Positions 1 to 8,461 of a stretch of 64,000 nt of DNA are shown here, one piece after another (position 1 is the first letter of the stretch; the number at the start of each line of letters is the position of its first letter). The notes below the pieces were generated by a model. The model was given only the letters and a program-made list of their open reading frames with translations. It was not told the origin of the DNA and ran no database searches. The stretch is from UMGS172 sp045592985 (GTDB lineage: Bacteria; Bacillota; Clostridia; Oscillospirales; Acutalibacteraceae), in the NCBI GenBank assembly GCA_045592985.1, contig JAZNVU010000008.1, forward strand, positions 20,384 to 84,383, given 5' to 3'. Position numbers and translations under genes: made by a program.

Positions 1-30
1 GAAAAGATTTCCTCAACCTTTAATAAAAAG

Positions 31-57
31 GGAGTGACCTGTGTTTCGGGTCACTCC
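31..57. terminator. Bidirectional-looking terminator hairpin
   Basis: A perfect 9-bp stem (GGAGTGACC, 31-39, with GGTCACTCC, 49-57) has an A-rich 5' flank and an AT-rich 3' flank. It probably ends the transcript of whatever lies before the window. It also covers the GTG at 41, which argues against that codon as the start of the next gene. Confidence 0.7.
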
Positions 58-85
58 TATAATTTTGAAAAGAGATGTAATTGTA

Positions 86-1273
86 ATGGATTTTGAGCCT
101 GCAGTCCTTGCGGCTGAAAGGTTGGGCTGTTCTTTAAGAGCAGTACAAAAATGGGCCAAAGAGGGCAAAATAGAAGGCGCCAAAAAAGTTGGAAGAGATT
201 GGTTGATACCCGTTTCTGCTGCCAGACCCGGAAATTTGACCGAGAAAGAGAGTATAATTGACGGCGAACGTGTGCTTATCGGTATGCAGTTGCCACTCTT
301 GGAGGGTGATTTCAAGCCGGGCGATGCGCTGAAATTTATCAACGCAATTGGTAACGCGGATGACCGACAACTTGCTTTGAGTGAATATTACTATTATACG
401 GGCGAGTTTGAAAAGTGCTCCGAGATAGCCGAAATTTATGCTGATTATCACAACCCTGCGGTAAAATTTGCATCGGCGTTATTGGGACTTTGTTCAAATA
501 TACACCTGCACCATAGCCACAAAACCCAATTCGCCGTCGAAACGGTTGTAGAAACTTTGGAAAGAGACCGTGTTTTGGTTGCCGAACCCGAGTTCCACGC
601 CTCCCGTGTGTTCAGTGCGTGGATAATCGAAACGCAATTTCACATTAATATACACGACCTCCCACCTCTTGAGAATTATATGAGATGGTTGCCCGGCGGC
701 CATAAGGCGTATGCGGGATACTTGATGGCATATACCGCCACGCTAAAAAAAGATTTCGGCAGAGCGTTGGGACTTGCCGAAGCCGCGCTTGCATTTCGTC
801 CTTTGGATTATCCGATAGCCACAATATACCTTTATATTATAAAGGCTGTTGCGCACATGAATTTGATGCAGGTTGAGTTGGCAAAACAAAGTTTTAAAAC
901 AGCCTGGGAAATCGCGCAACCTAACGGGTTTATCGTGCCGTTTGCCGAACACTATAACCTGTTTCAAGGTCTTGCAGAGGTATGCCTAAAAACAACCGAC
1001 CTGAAAAGTTTTCAAAAAATACAGAAACTTGTCAAGGCATATAACATAGGCTGGTTCTCAATTCGCAGCAAAATCGCGAAAGACACCGTTGCCGACAACC
1101 TCTCACTGACCGAATTTACCATAGCAATGCTTTACAGCCGAAACTGGAAAGCCAAGGAGATTTCAGAATATCTTGATTTATCTGAAAGAACTATAAAAAA
1201 CCACATTCAGGTTATTTACGAAAAACTGGGAATAGGCAGCAAAAAGGAATTGCATCAGTTTTTAATAAAATGA
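86..1273 (+). CDS. LuxR-type transcriptional regulator with N-terminal excisionase/MerR-like helix-turn-helix
   Basis: A 395-residue protein probably acting as a cytoplasmic DNA-binding regulator. The C-terminus is a LuxR/GerE helix-turn-helix (LSLTEFTIAMLYSRNWKAKE, then the SERTIKNHIQVIYEKLGI recognition region). The N-terminus (about residues 1-45) resembles the MerR/excisionase fold (AAERLGCSLRAVQKWAKEGK, then GRDWLIP). The middle of about 250 residues is helical and TPR-like, as in MalT/LAL-type regulators, but no nucleotide-binding motif is seen. An in-frame GTG at 41 lies inside a terminator hairpin; the ATG at 86, behind AAAAGAGA, is preferred. It lies upstream of the Cys-rich/adhesin pair in the same orientation and could control them; that link is inference. 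The ligand is unknown. Confidence 0.8.
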   Translation: MDFEPAVLAAERLGCSLRAVQKWAKEGKIEGAKKVGRDWLIPVSAARPGNLTEKESIIDGERVLIGMQLPLLEGDFKPGDALKFINAIGNADDRQLALSEYYYYTGEFEKCSEIAEIYADYHNPAVKFASALLGLCSNIHLHHSHKTQFAVETVVETLERDRVLVAEPEFHASRVFSAWIIETQFHINIHDLPPLENYMRWLPGGHKAYAGYLMAYTATLKKDFGRALGLAEAALAFRPLDYPIATIYLYIIKAVAHMNLMQVELAKQSFKTAWEIAQPNGFIVPFAEHYNLFQGLAEVCLKTTDLKSFQKIQKLVKAYNIGWFSIRSKIAKDTVADNLSLTEFTIAMLYSRNWKAKEISEYLDLSERTIKNHIQVIYEKLGIGSKKELHQFLIK

Positions 1274-1278
1274 AAACA

Positions 1279-1316
1279 AAAATGCACTGTTCGTCAAAAC
1301 GAACGGTGCATTTTTT
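1279..1316 (+). terminator. Rho-independent terminator after the LuxR-type gene
   Basis: A 15-bp stem (1279-1293 with 1300-1314, one G-U pair) with loop TCAAAA runs into six Ts. It separates the regulator from the adhesin operon. Confidence 0.85.
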
Positions 1317-1414
1317 CTGTTCGTTTTGCAAATCCCCCCAAAATAAAGGCGTTTTTCCTGTTTTTTAAAAGATTGAATTTATAAAATTTGCACTTTTTTT
1401 CTTTAAAAATCTTC

Positions 1415-1443
1415 GTTACAAACCGCAACTTTGACCGTATAAT
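1415..1443 (+). promoter_or_regulatory. Sigma-A type promoter for the Cys-rich/adhesin operon
   Basis: TATAAT at 1438-1443 with GTTACA at 1415-1420, spacer 17. The -35 matches consensus at only four of six positions, so an activator may be needed; the upstream LuxR-type protein is a natural candidate (inference). The region 1317-1414 holds nothing else recognisable. Confidence 0.55.
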
Positions 1444-1476
1444 TAAGACATAACAGAGAAAAGGGGGACATCGAAG

Positions 1477-1767
1477 GTGTCAGATGTCAAAAAACGATGT
1501 TTCCGATTGGAAGGTGACCTGGTCGAAGTTGAATTTTCCTTCGACCGCAAGTCAGGGTGTTACTTCGGAAACTATCCCGATTTCGAATTACAACCCCGCT
1601 TAACTGAAAGCGGGAAACCTTGGGTAAACGCAACATACAGCGATTGCCCGCATGTAAGCGGTGAGTTTGACGATTGTGGTTCTTGTCGATTCTTTATAAG
1701 AGAAAACAAAGGCGATTTGATAGGAATCTGTGCCAACCCGACCGTAGCGAAAACAAGAAAGGAATGA
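1477..1767 (+). CDS. Small cysteine-rich protein coupled to the adhesin gene
   Basis: A 96-residue protein of unknown function that I do not recognise. It has a GTG start behind a strong AAGGGGG site. It has no signal peptide or membrane segment, so it looks cytoplasmic. Six cysteines are present. Four cluster in the C-terminal half as C-x9-C-x2-C-x13-C (DCPHVSGEFDDCGSC, then GIC), a pattern that would suit a zinc or iron-sulfur site. Its stop codon (1765-1767) lies just upstream of the adhesin start at 1773 and overlaps an alternative ATG at 1764, so the two are probably translationally coupled. A redox or metal-sensing role, or a helper for the surface protein, are guesses. Confidence 0.7.
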   Translation: MSDVKKRCFRLEGDLVEVEFSFDRKSGCYFGNYPDFELQPRLTESGKPWVNATYSDCPHVSGEFDDCGSCRFFIRENKGDLIGICANPTVAKTRKE

Positions 1768-1772
1768 ACGTC

Positions 1773-4700
1773 ATGAAAAAGAACAATTTATTCAAAAGGA
1801 TATCGGCAGCAGTGCTGGCACTTGTTATCCTCGTGGCAGCCTTCCCGTTGTTGGGAGTGAATGTAAACGCGGCCACAACCGATACGAGAGTGGTTGACCC
1901 TTCAACCATGAACGGTTGGGTTAACTTCTTTAGCAAAAATTCCACCAGCACTGAAAACGCAGGCGGAATATGGATGGACAAAACGGTTCTTAAGACCGAT
2001 GCTGATTCGATAGAAGATGCGTTCGGTGACCTTGACGGACTGTCTGTTACCGACCCCAATAACAATTTCCTTGTTGTTTTGTCGGCTCTTGCCTCTAATA
2101 AGTCTATCACAGGTTATTCTCACATTCCTACCGACACCGTTCTCGTTCTCGATGTGTCGGGTTCTATGGGTGGAGATGATAACGACGCCGTGACCGAACT
2201 TGTGGAAGCTGCTAACGAGGCTATCAAGTCCTTACAAGATGTAAACAACTACAACCGTGTGGGCGTTGTGCTTTATTCCGGAAATGCCAGCACTTCTGAA
2301 GCAGCTACCGCTTCTACGGCGACAGTCTTGCTTCCTGTCGGTAGATATACTCACAGAACAAACACCTTTTTGGTTGAAGTTGGAACCAGCGTCAGCCTTA
2401 ATAGGGGAGTTAAAGATGCGAACGGCAGAGACGTAACCGTAAAGAGCAAGAGTGTCAGCGGAGGCACATATATCCAGAACGGTATCTATCAAGCCATGCA
2501 GCAAATGCTTGCTGTTGAGGATACCACCATTGAGGGCACCGGTTTCCAGGCAGGCACCAAGCGTATGCCCATTATGGTTCTTATGAGTGATGGTGCTCCT
2601 ACCGTTGCTACCGACGACTTTATGGGTCTTACCGATCGTCAGGGCAATGAATATTTCCCCAATTCCAACATTGGAGACGGAAGGGCAGCTTCCAATCTTT
2701 CGGCTTTTGCAACCCAGCTTACCATTTCGTACGCTAAAGCCAAGATTGAAGAGCATTATGATAACGCGGGTCTTTTCTATTCATTGAGCCTTGGGCTCGG
2801 CGAGTATGATAGAGCCGGCAACCTTATACTATCCGACCAAGATATTTATGCGCAGAGCGTTCTGGACCCCTCCAAGTCAACCCAGACTATTAAGCAGTAT
2901 TGGGAGTCTTATCTTAATCTCGAAACAAACGGAGTTACCATCAACGGTAACCGCACCTTTAACCAGAGCAGCTATGTTACTGAGATGAATTATGTTGACG
3001 GATATTTTACCGCAGATACTGCAGCTGAACTTGAAGCTGCATTTGATGAAATAGTTAACCAGATAATCATTCAGTCGCTTTATTATCCAACCCTTGTTAA
3101 GGAAAACAACAACCATCTTGACGGATATATTGAGTTTATTGATGATATCGGTGACTACATGGAGGTTGACTCTATTAAGGGTATCGAACTCGGCGGAGTT
3201 CTTTACACAGGTCATCTTCTTGCCCAGAATTTCACTGCTGACGGCGGTATTCTAGGCACAATTGAAAAACCTAATGACATGGGCAACAACATGGTTTCGG
3301 CTGTTGTGAAACGCCTTAACCTTGAAGAAAAGTATGGCAACCATGACGAGGCTGTTAAAGCCGCACGCGAGCTTATCACCATGGCTTACACCCACGGTCA
3401 GCTTAGTTACACGAGTGACACCGAGTATTCCAACTACATCGGTTGGTATGCAGACAATAATGGCAATTATCTTGGTTTCTGGGATGATTCACATACTGCT
3501 GAAGACCGTCCTGCCGGTGCTGTTTATTACAACAAGTCCTACGGTATGCTCGGCGCTGTTAAGTCGGGTCACCGTGAGAGCGATATGATGTACATTTCGA
3601 TTCAGGTACACACTGAAATCGCAACAGGACATCAACAGATAATCTGGAAAATCCCCGCATCGCTCGTTCCGGTTGTTTCGTACAATGTATCGCTCAATTC
3701 CAACAAAATTGAGACCGCTACCGAAATCTCGGTTGATATCGAAGAGTCTGCGCCTATAAGACTCCTCTTTGAGGTTGGTCTTAATAAGAAAATCAATGCA
3801 ATCAACCTCGATAGCAAACTTACCGACGAGTATAAAAACGCTCACAAAAACCCAGACGGAAGTTATAATTTCTATACCAACTCTTATGACCAGGACGTTT
3901 TCGACAGTGAAAATTACTTCCCGTCAGAGGCTATAAACACCGTTGCTTTCTTCGAGCCTTCGGTTGAAAACGAGAGATTCTATTACAACGAAAATACCAT
4001 AGTTTACTACCTTGACGGCAACACATATAAGGAGTATAAAGGTAATGCAGCACCGGTAGGCACGAGTTATTTCCGTGGTTTTGACGTTTTCGATATTATC
4101 GATACCGCTACCGGAGAGGCTATTGCAACTAAGCACTACGAGCCTATAACCGAAATCTCTTTAAGCAAAGCGGTTCGCGGCGAAGATGACATTTGGTATA
4201 TTCCCAAAGGCGTTATTCACCGTTATGCCGAAAATGCCAGACTTCTGAAGACTGCTAACAACACAGACACTCTTGATTATTCAATGTTCGGTTCTGTCGA
4301 AAGTCACACTGATACCGACCTTACCGACGGAGACGATTCTTACTACTATGTCGACGTTATTCTCGGTAATAACGGACGAATTTCGGTCACACCCGCAACA
4401 GGTATTGCAATTGCCAAGACGGTTGATAGCACCGTAACCGATACAAATGCTGAGTTTACTTTTACCGTCAGTGCGAACGAGCCCGCCACCTTTACCGACG
4501 GCACTTACATTACTATGAAACTGGACGCTCACGGTAATGAATCTTACGGATTAGTTGAGTTTACAAACGGTGTATCGGGTGAACTTAAAATAAAGGCTGA
4601 CGAAAAGATATATGTTGTAGGCATCCCGGCCGGCAACTACACCGTGAACGAAGTGTTGAACGGTCAGTATAAAGTAAGTCAGATAGATAATATTCCTGTT

Positions 4701-7700
4701 ACCGCAGGAATCAGCAGTACGGTAGTGACTGTAGTGGCTAACCACATTTCAAACGTTGAATTCTTAAATGCTGTTGCAACTCCCGGTAATGTGGTAATTT
4801 CTAAAGAGATAGTTCATCCTTATGGGGACGAATACAGTGTTCCCGACAGTGTTGAGTTTGAATTCGAAGTGTTTATAAACGACGCTTCGGGCGCTCCCAG
4901 AGCGAACAAAACTTATGCCACTTCTAAAGACGGTCTTACTGCTATAACCGATGAAAACGGCAAAGTTTCGTTCGGCGCAGGCAACCTCAAACTCAAAAAC
5001 GGCGAAGGTATCATGCTTTACGGCATAGATGAAGCCGATACCGTTCTTGTGCGTGAGATAAACATTCCTGATGGCTTTGCCGCCGTACAGAGAGAAATTA
5101 TGGAAACCGTCAATGCCTCGACAGTTGGTGTTATCCACTTCACAAATAACTACAGAGCAAGCAATGTATATCCCATAAATGTAACTGTTACAGGTACAAA
5201 GGTGCTTGAGGGAAGAATCTGGCTTGATACAGATAGATTCGAATTCCAACTCCAGAGATACGAGCGCACCACCGGCGAGTGGGTGCAGGTAGGCAACTCC
5301 AAGTTCGCCACCATAGAAAACAAAGACTTCTCTTTCACCGACGAAATGAGAGCCGAAGTTTACGATCACATCAGAACTGAACATTATCGCATTGTCGAAG
5401 TTTATGACGCAAACAATGCCGCAGGCGGTGTCACATACGATACCAACGCCCGTTATTTCAACATTGTCATTACCGATGACGATATGGATGGCAAACTTGA
5501 GATAAGCAACATAACTCCGCTTAACCTTGCCACCGTAACCTACGACGATGCTTCCGACGAATGGAACGTGGATGTTACTGTTACTAATGTATACGCACCT
5601 CACGGAAGTTCTGCAATAACCGTAAACATCAACAAACTTGTCGCAAACCAAGCAGATCTTGATGTTCCGCTTGAAGGTTTTGAGTTCGGCTTGTTCCAGA
5701 ACGGCGAACTCGTAGGCAATTCGGCAATAAGTGCTGTTGACGGTAAGGCTCAGATTAAACTTGTTTTTACCGCTGCTGAAGCAGGCGAAACTTACAAGTA
5801 CACCCTGAAGGAAATTGCCGGCAATGCCGCAGGATTCATCTATACCGATACTGAATATGAGATAGAAGTTTCCATTGTTGATAACCTTGACGGAACCATT
5901 AGTGCAGTTGTGTATGATGCAACTGCAGGTACTGACATACCCGCAAATGCCGACGGTGAATATCTTGCATCGTTTATCAACACTTATGAACCCGAATCGG
6001 TAAAAATCACATTTGAAGGCACCAAGACTCTTTCGGGTCGCGACCTGGATGATGGCGAGTTTGAGTTCGAACTTTACATTGCCGATGAAAACTTTGCTAA
6101 CAGAGCATTTGATGGCTCGGTTTCCAACATGAATGGTCAGTTTGGTTTCTCTGAAATCGAATTTATGAGGGTAGGCACTTACTATTATGTAATAGTAGAA
6201 AAAGCGGGAAATGCCGGCGGTGTTACCTATGATACCACCGAGTACCGAATCACGGTAGTTGTTACCGATGTCGATTTTGATGGAAAACTTGAAGCCGTTA
6301 CTACCATGACCGATGCTAACGGTGCTACTAAGACCGCAATTGAGTTCACAAATACCTACGAGACAGACGATGTCACTGTATCTCTTGAGGGTACAAAGGT
6401 CCTCAACGGCAAGACCCTTTTAGCAGATAAGTACAGCTTTAACCTTTATGAAGCAAACGAGTTATTTACCGCAGGAAACGTAATCGACACCAAGAAAAAC
6501 GGTGCAAACGGCAACTTCGTATTTGATAGCATCACTTATAGTGCAGTTGGCAGATATTACTATGTGGTAAAAGAAGTTATCGGTACCGAAAGAGGCGTCA
6601 CATATGATACTACCGTTTACAATGTAATGGTATATATCACCGATGACGGTTTGGGACAACTAGGGGCAACAGTCTACGTAAACAGCGTAGAAGATGACGA
6701 CATAGTATTCACAAACACTTATGAGGCAGCAGGTACTACGGTAACACTTGAAGCCATGAAGTTGCTTAGTGGCAGAGATTTAGCCGCAGGCGAGTTTGAA
6801 TTCGAACTTTATAAAGCCGATGCTAACGGCAGAAAAGTCGGTTCTGCTCTTCAGACAAAGACCAACGATGCCGACGGCAAAGTAAGATTTGACGCTATCG
6901 AGTTCAACACCGCAACCGAAGAAAACTACATTATTGTTGAAAAAGCCGGAGAAAGAGGCGGAGTTACCTATGATACCGCCGAGTACCTCATCAATGTGCA
7001 GGTTGTCGATAACGGCGAAGGTCAACTTACAGCAAAAGTGTTTGTCAACGGTTCGGAAGATACCGATATCAACTTCAACAACACCTATAAAGCAGCCGCA
7101 ACACAGGTTATAATCTCGGGTGTTAAGACGGTCAGCGGCCGCGATTTGGCTGAAGGCGAGTTTGAGTTTGAACTTTACAAAGCCGATGCTAACGGACTTA
7201 AGGTTGGCGGAGTTATCGAGACTGTTCGCAACGCCGCTAACGGCGACATCGTGTTCACCGCAATAAGGTATGAAAACACTGCTGAAGATTATTATGTTAT
7301 TGTTGAAAAGTCAGGTAACGTTGGCGGTATTACCTACGATTCACGTCAGTACCTTGTTAAGGTAGAGGTTACTGATGACGGTGAAGGTCAACTTCAAGCC
7401 ACAGTATTTGTAAACGGAAGCACTTCGACCAACATCAGTTTCGTAAACACCTATACAGCTGCTGCCACCACTGTAACGCTCGAAGGTACCAAGGCGCTTG
7501 AGGGCAGAGATTTAGCCGCAGGCGAATTTGAGTTCGCAATTTATGCTGCAAACGCTCAGTTTGAAGCACAGGGCGAGGCTATTGAAGTTGTTAAGAATGC
7601 CGCAGACGGTAAGATAATCTTTAGTGCAATCGAGTTTAACCGCGCAGGTCAGTACCGTTATGTTATCGTTGAAAACGATACCGAAGCCGACCGTGTAACA

Positions 7701-8339
7701 TATGATACCACGGTATACAACGTGCTTGTAAATGTTACCGATAACGGTGAAGGTCAGTTGGTTGCCAACGTAACCGTCAATGAAGCAGGTCTTAATGATA
7801 ATGCAGACATCATATTCAACAACGTTTATATTCCCAGACCTGATGACCTTAGCGTAAACATCGGCATCAAAAAGAAGGTTGAAAACATTGGCGTAACTGT
7901 TATAGGTCCCGAAGGATTTAAGTTCGTGCTGACCAACCTCGCAGGCGGAACACCAAATCAGGCTGTTTCCGACAAAGATGGCAATGCCGGATTTGTACTT
8001 AACTTCACCGAAGACGATATAGGCAAGACCTATAACTACACAGTTGCTGAGGTTAACGATAACCGTTCTTGCGTCACCTATGACGATACCGTATACAACA
8101 TTGCAGTTACCGTATCGCTTGGTTCTGACAATAAATTGGTTGCTACCGTCACCGTAAACGGAACAGCGACAGCAAATCCTGTTGTAGAATTCGAAAATAT
8201 CTACAACGACCCATATATCCCGAGTCCTCCTACCGGTGATTACAGCAACATAGCACTGTGGTTAGCAGTTCTCTTTGTAAGCGGCGGAATTTTTACGGGT
8301 GCTGTTTACATGGCAAGCAAGACTAACCGCGAAGAGTAA
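1773..8339 (+). CDS. Giant cell-wall adhesin: vWA domain plus tandem pilin isopeptide-linkage domains and LPXTG-like anchor
   Basis: About 2188 residues. Residues 1-32 form a signal peptide (MKKNN, hydrophobic core, NVNAA). A von Willebrand A domain follows, with MIDAS DVSGS at 127-131 and the MSDG segment near 273. Two divergent Ig-like domains (about 870-1130) are followed by eight tandem domains of the FctA/Spy0128 type (about 1131-2147). These carry a G-x-K strand Lys, a YVIVE Glu and an F-x-N-T-Y Asn, the residues that form intramolecular isopeptide bonds in that family. The C-terminus has a sorting signal, SPPTGD (PPTG from residue 2152), then a hydrophobic helix and a basic tail (KTNREE). 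Together these indicate a sortase-anchored adhesin or pilin tip; no sortase gene is in the window. The start at 1773 is chosen for GAAAGGA at good spacing; ATG 1764 is too close to that site. Confidence 0.92.
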   Translation: MKKNNLFKRISAAVLALVILVAAFPLLGVNVNAATTDTRVVDPSTMNGWVNFFSKNSTSTENAGGIWMDKTVLKTDADSIEDAFGDLDGLSVTDPNNNFLVVLSALASNKSITGYSHIPTDTVLVLDVSGSMGGDDNDAVTELVEAANEAIKSLQDVNNYNRVGVVLYSGNASTSEAATASTATVLLPVGRYTHRTNTFLVEVGTSVSLNRGVKDANGRDVTVKSKSVSGGTYIQNGIYQAMQQMLAVEDTTIEGTGFQAGTKRMPIMVLMSDGAPTVATDDFMGLTDRQGNEYFPNSNIGDGRAASNLSAFATQLTISYAKAKIEEHYDNAGLFYSLSLGLGEYDRAGNLILSDQDIYAQSVLDPSKSTQTIKQYWESYLNLETNGVTINGNRTFNQSSYVTEMNYVDGYFTADTAAELEAAFDEIVNQIIIQSLYYPTLVKENNNHLDGYIEFIDDIGDYMEVDSIKGIELGGVLYTGHLLAQNFTADGGILGTIEKPNDMGNNMVSAVVKRLNLEEKYGNHDEAVKAARELITMAYTHGQLSYTSDTEYSNYIGWYADNNGNYLGFWDDSHTAEDRPAGAVYYNKSYGMLGAVKSGHRESDMMYISIQVHTEIATGHQQIIWKIPASLVPVVSYNVSLNSNKIETATEISVDIEESAPIRLLFEVGLNKKINAINLDSKLTDEYKNAHKNPDGSYNFYTNSYDQDVFDSENYFPSEAINTVAFFEPSVENERFYYNENTIVYYLDGNTYKEYKGNAAPVGTSYFRGFDVFDIIDTATGEAIATKHYEPITEISLSKAVRGEDDIWYIPKGVIHRYAENARLLKTANNTDTLDYSMFGSVESHTDTDLTDGDDSYYYVDVILGNNGRISVTPATGIAIAKTVDSTVTDTNAEFTFTVSANEPATFTDGTYITMKLDAHGNESYGLVEFTNGVSGELKIKADEKIYVVGIPAGNYTVNEVLNGQYKVSQIDNIPVTAGISSTVVTVVANHISNVEFLNAVATPGNVVISKEIVHPYGDEYSVPDSVEFEFEVFINDASGAPRANKTYATSKDGLTAITDENGKVSFGAGNLKLKNGEGIMLYGIDEADTVLVREINIPDGFAAVQREIMETVNASTVGVIHFTNNYRASNVYPINVTVTGTKVLEGRIWLDTDRFEFQLQRYERTTGEWVQVGNSKFATIENKDFSFTDEMRAEVYDHIRTEHYRIVEVYDANNAAGGVTYDTNARYFNIVITDDDMDGKLEISNITPLNLATVTYDDASDEWNVDVTVTNVYAPHGSSAITVNINKLVANQADLDVPLEGFEFGLFQNGELVGNSAISAVDGKAQIKLVFTAAEAGETYKYTLKEIAGNAAGFIYTDTEYEIEVSIVDNLDGTISAVVYDATAGTDIPANADGEYLASFINTYEPESVKITFEGTKTLSGRDLDDGEFEFELYIADENFANRAFDGSVSNMNGQFGFSEIEFMRVGTYYYVIVEKAGNAGGVTYDTTEYRITVVVTDVDFDGKLEAVTTMTDANGATKTAIEFTNTYETDDVTVSLEGTKVLNGKTLLADKYSFNLYEANELFTAGNVIDTKKNGANGNFVFDSITYSAVGRYYYVVKEVIGTERGVTYDTTVYNVMVYITDDGLGQLGATVYVNSVEDDDIVFTNTYEAAGTTVTLEAMKLLSGRDLAAGEFEFELYKADANGRKVGSALQTKTNDADGKVRFDAIEFNTATEENYIIVEKAGERGGVTYDTAEYLINVQVVDNGEGQLTAKVFVNGSEDTDINFNNTYKAAATQVIISGVKTVSGRDLAEGEFEFELYKADANGLKVGGVIETVRNAANGDIVFTAIRYENTAEDYYVIVEKSGNVGGITYDSRQYLVKVEVTDDGEGQLQATVFVNGSTSTNISFVNTYTAAATTVTLEGTKALEGRDLAAGEFEFAIYAANAQFEAQGEAIEVVKNAADGKIIFSAIEFNRAGQYRYVIVENDTEADRVTYDTTVYNVLVNVTDNGEGQLVANVTVNEAGLNDNADIIFNNVYIPRPDDLSVNIGIKKKVENIGVTVIGPEGFKFVLTNLAGGTPNQAVSDKDGNAGFVLNFTEDDIGKTYNYTVAEVNDNRSCVTYDDTVYNIAVTVSLGSDNKLVATVTVNGTATANPVVEFENIYNDPYIPSPPTGDYSNIALWLAVLFVSGGIFTGAVYMASKTNREE
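5164..8214 (+). repeat. Eight tandem pilin isopeptide domain repeats within the adhesin
   Basis: Units start near 5164, 5602, 5998, 6370, 6733, 7102, 7468 and 7843, each about 360-430 bp. Recurring protein signatures are GTK-x-L-x-GRDL, GEFEFELY, VTYDTTEY and a closing F-N-N/T-Y. Units five and six share the identical stretch GEFEFELYKADANG, which suggests fairly recent duplication. The last and the first two units are the most divergent. Confidence 0.85.
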
Positions 8340-8360
8340 AAATTTCACAACATTTTTCTG

Positions 8361-8400
8361 TCGGGCAGAGTTGATTTTTTAAAATCGGCTTTGCCCGATT
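8361..8400 (+). terminator. Terminator-like hairpin after the adhesin gene
   Basis: TCGGGCAGAG (8361-8370) pairs with CTTTGCCCGA (8389-8398) with one wobble; the following T-run is weak (TTCTTT). Confidence 0.6.
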
Positions 8401-8408
8401 CTTTGCAT

Positions 8409-8448
8409 AAAAAACGCTATGCACAAATATCTTGTGCATAGCGTTTTT
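8409..8448. terminator. Bidirectional terminator between adhesin and aspS
   Basis: A perfect 17-bp inverted repeat (8409-8425 with 8432-8448) has an A-run on one side and a T-run on the other. It serves the convergent adhesin (+) and gat/aspS (-) transcripts. Confidence 0.9.
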
Positions 8449-8461
8449 GTGGTGTTGGTTT

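Noticed and set aside
41..85. GTG start at 41 for the LuxR-type gene
   Set aside because: The codon lies inside a terminator hairpin (31-57) and has no good ribosome-binding site; ATG 86 fits better.
4764..5651. 295-residue frame on the minus strand within the adhesin gene
   Set aside because: It is antisense to the repeat domains, lacks a ribosome-binding site and a protein-like composition; codon bias of the real gene creates it.
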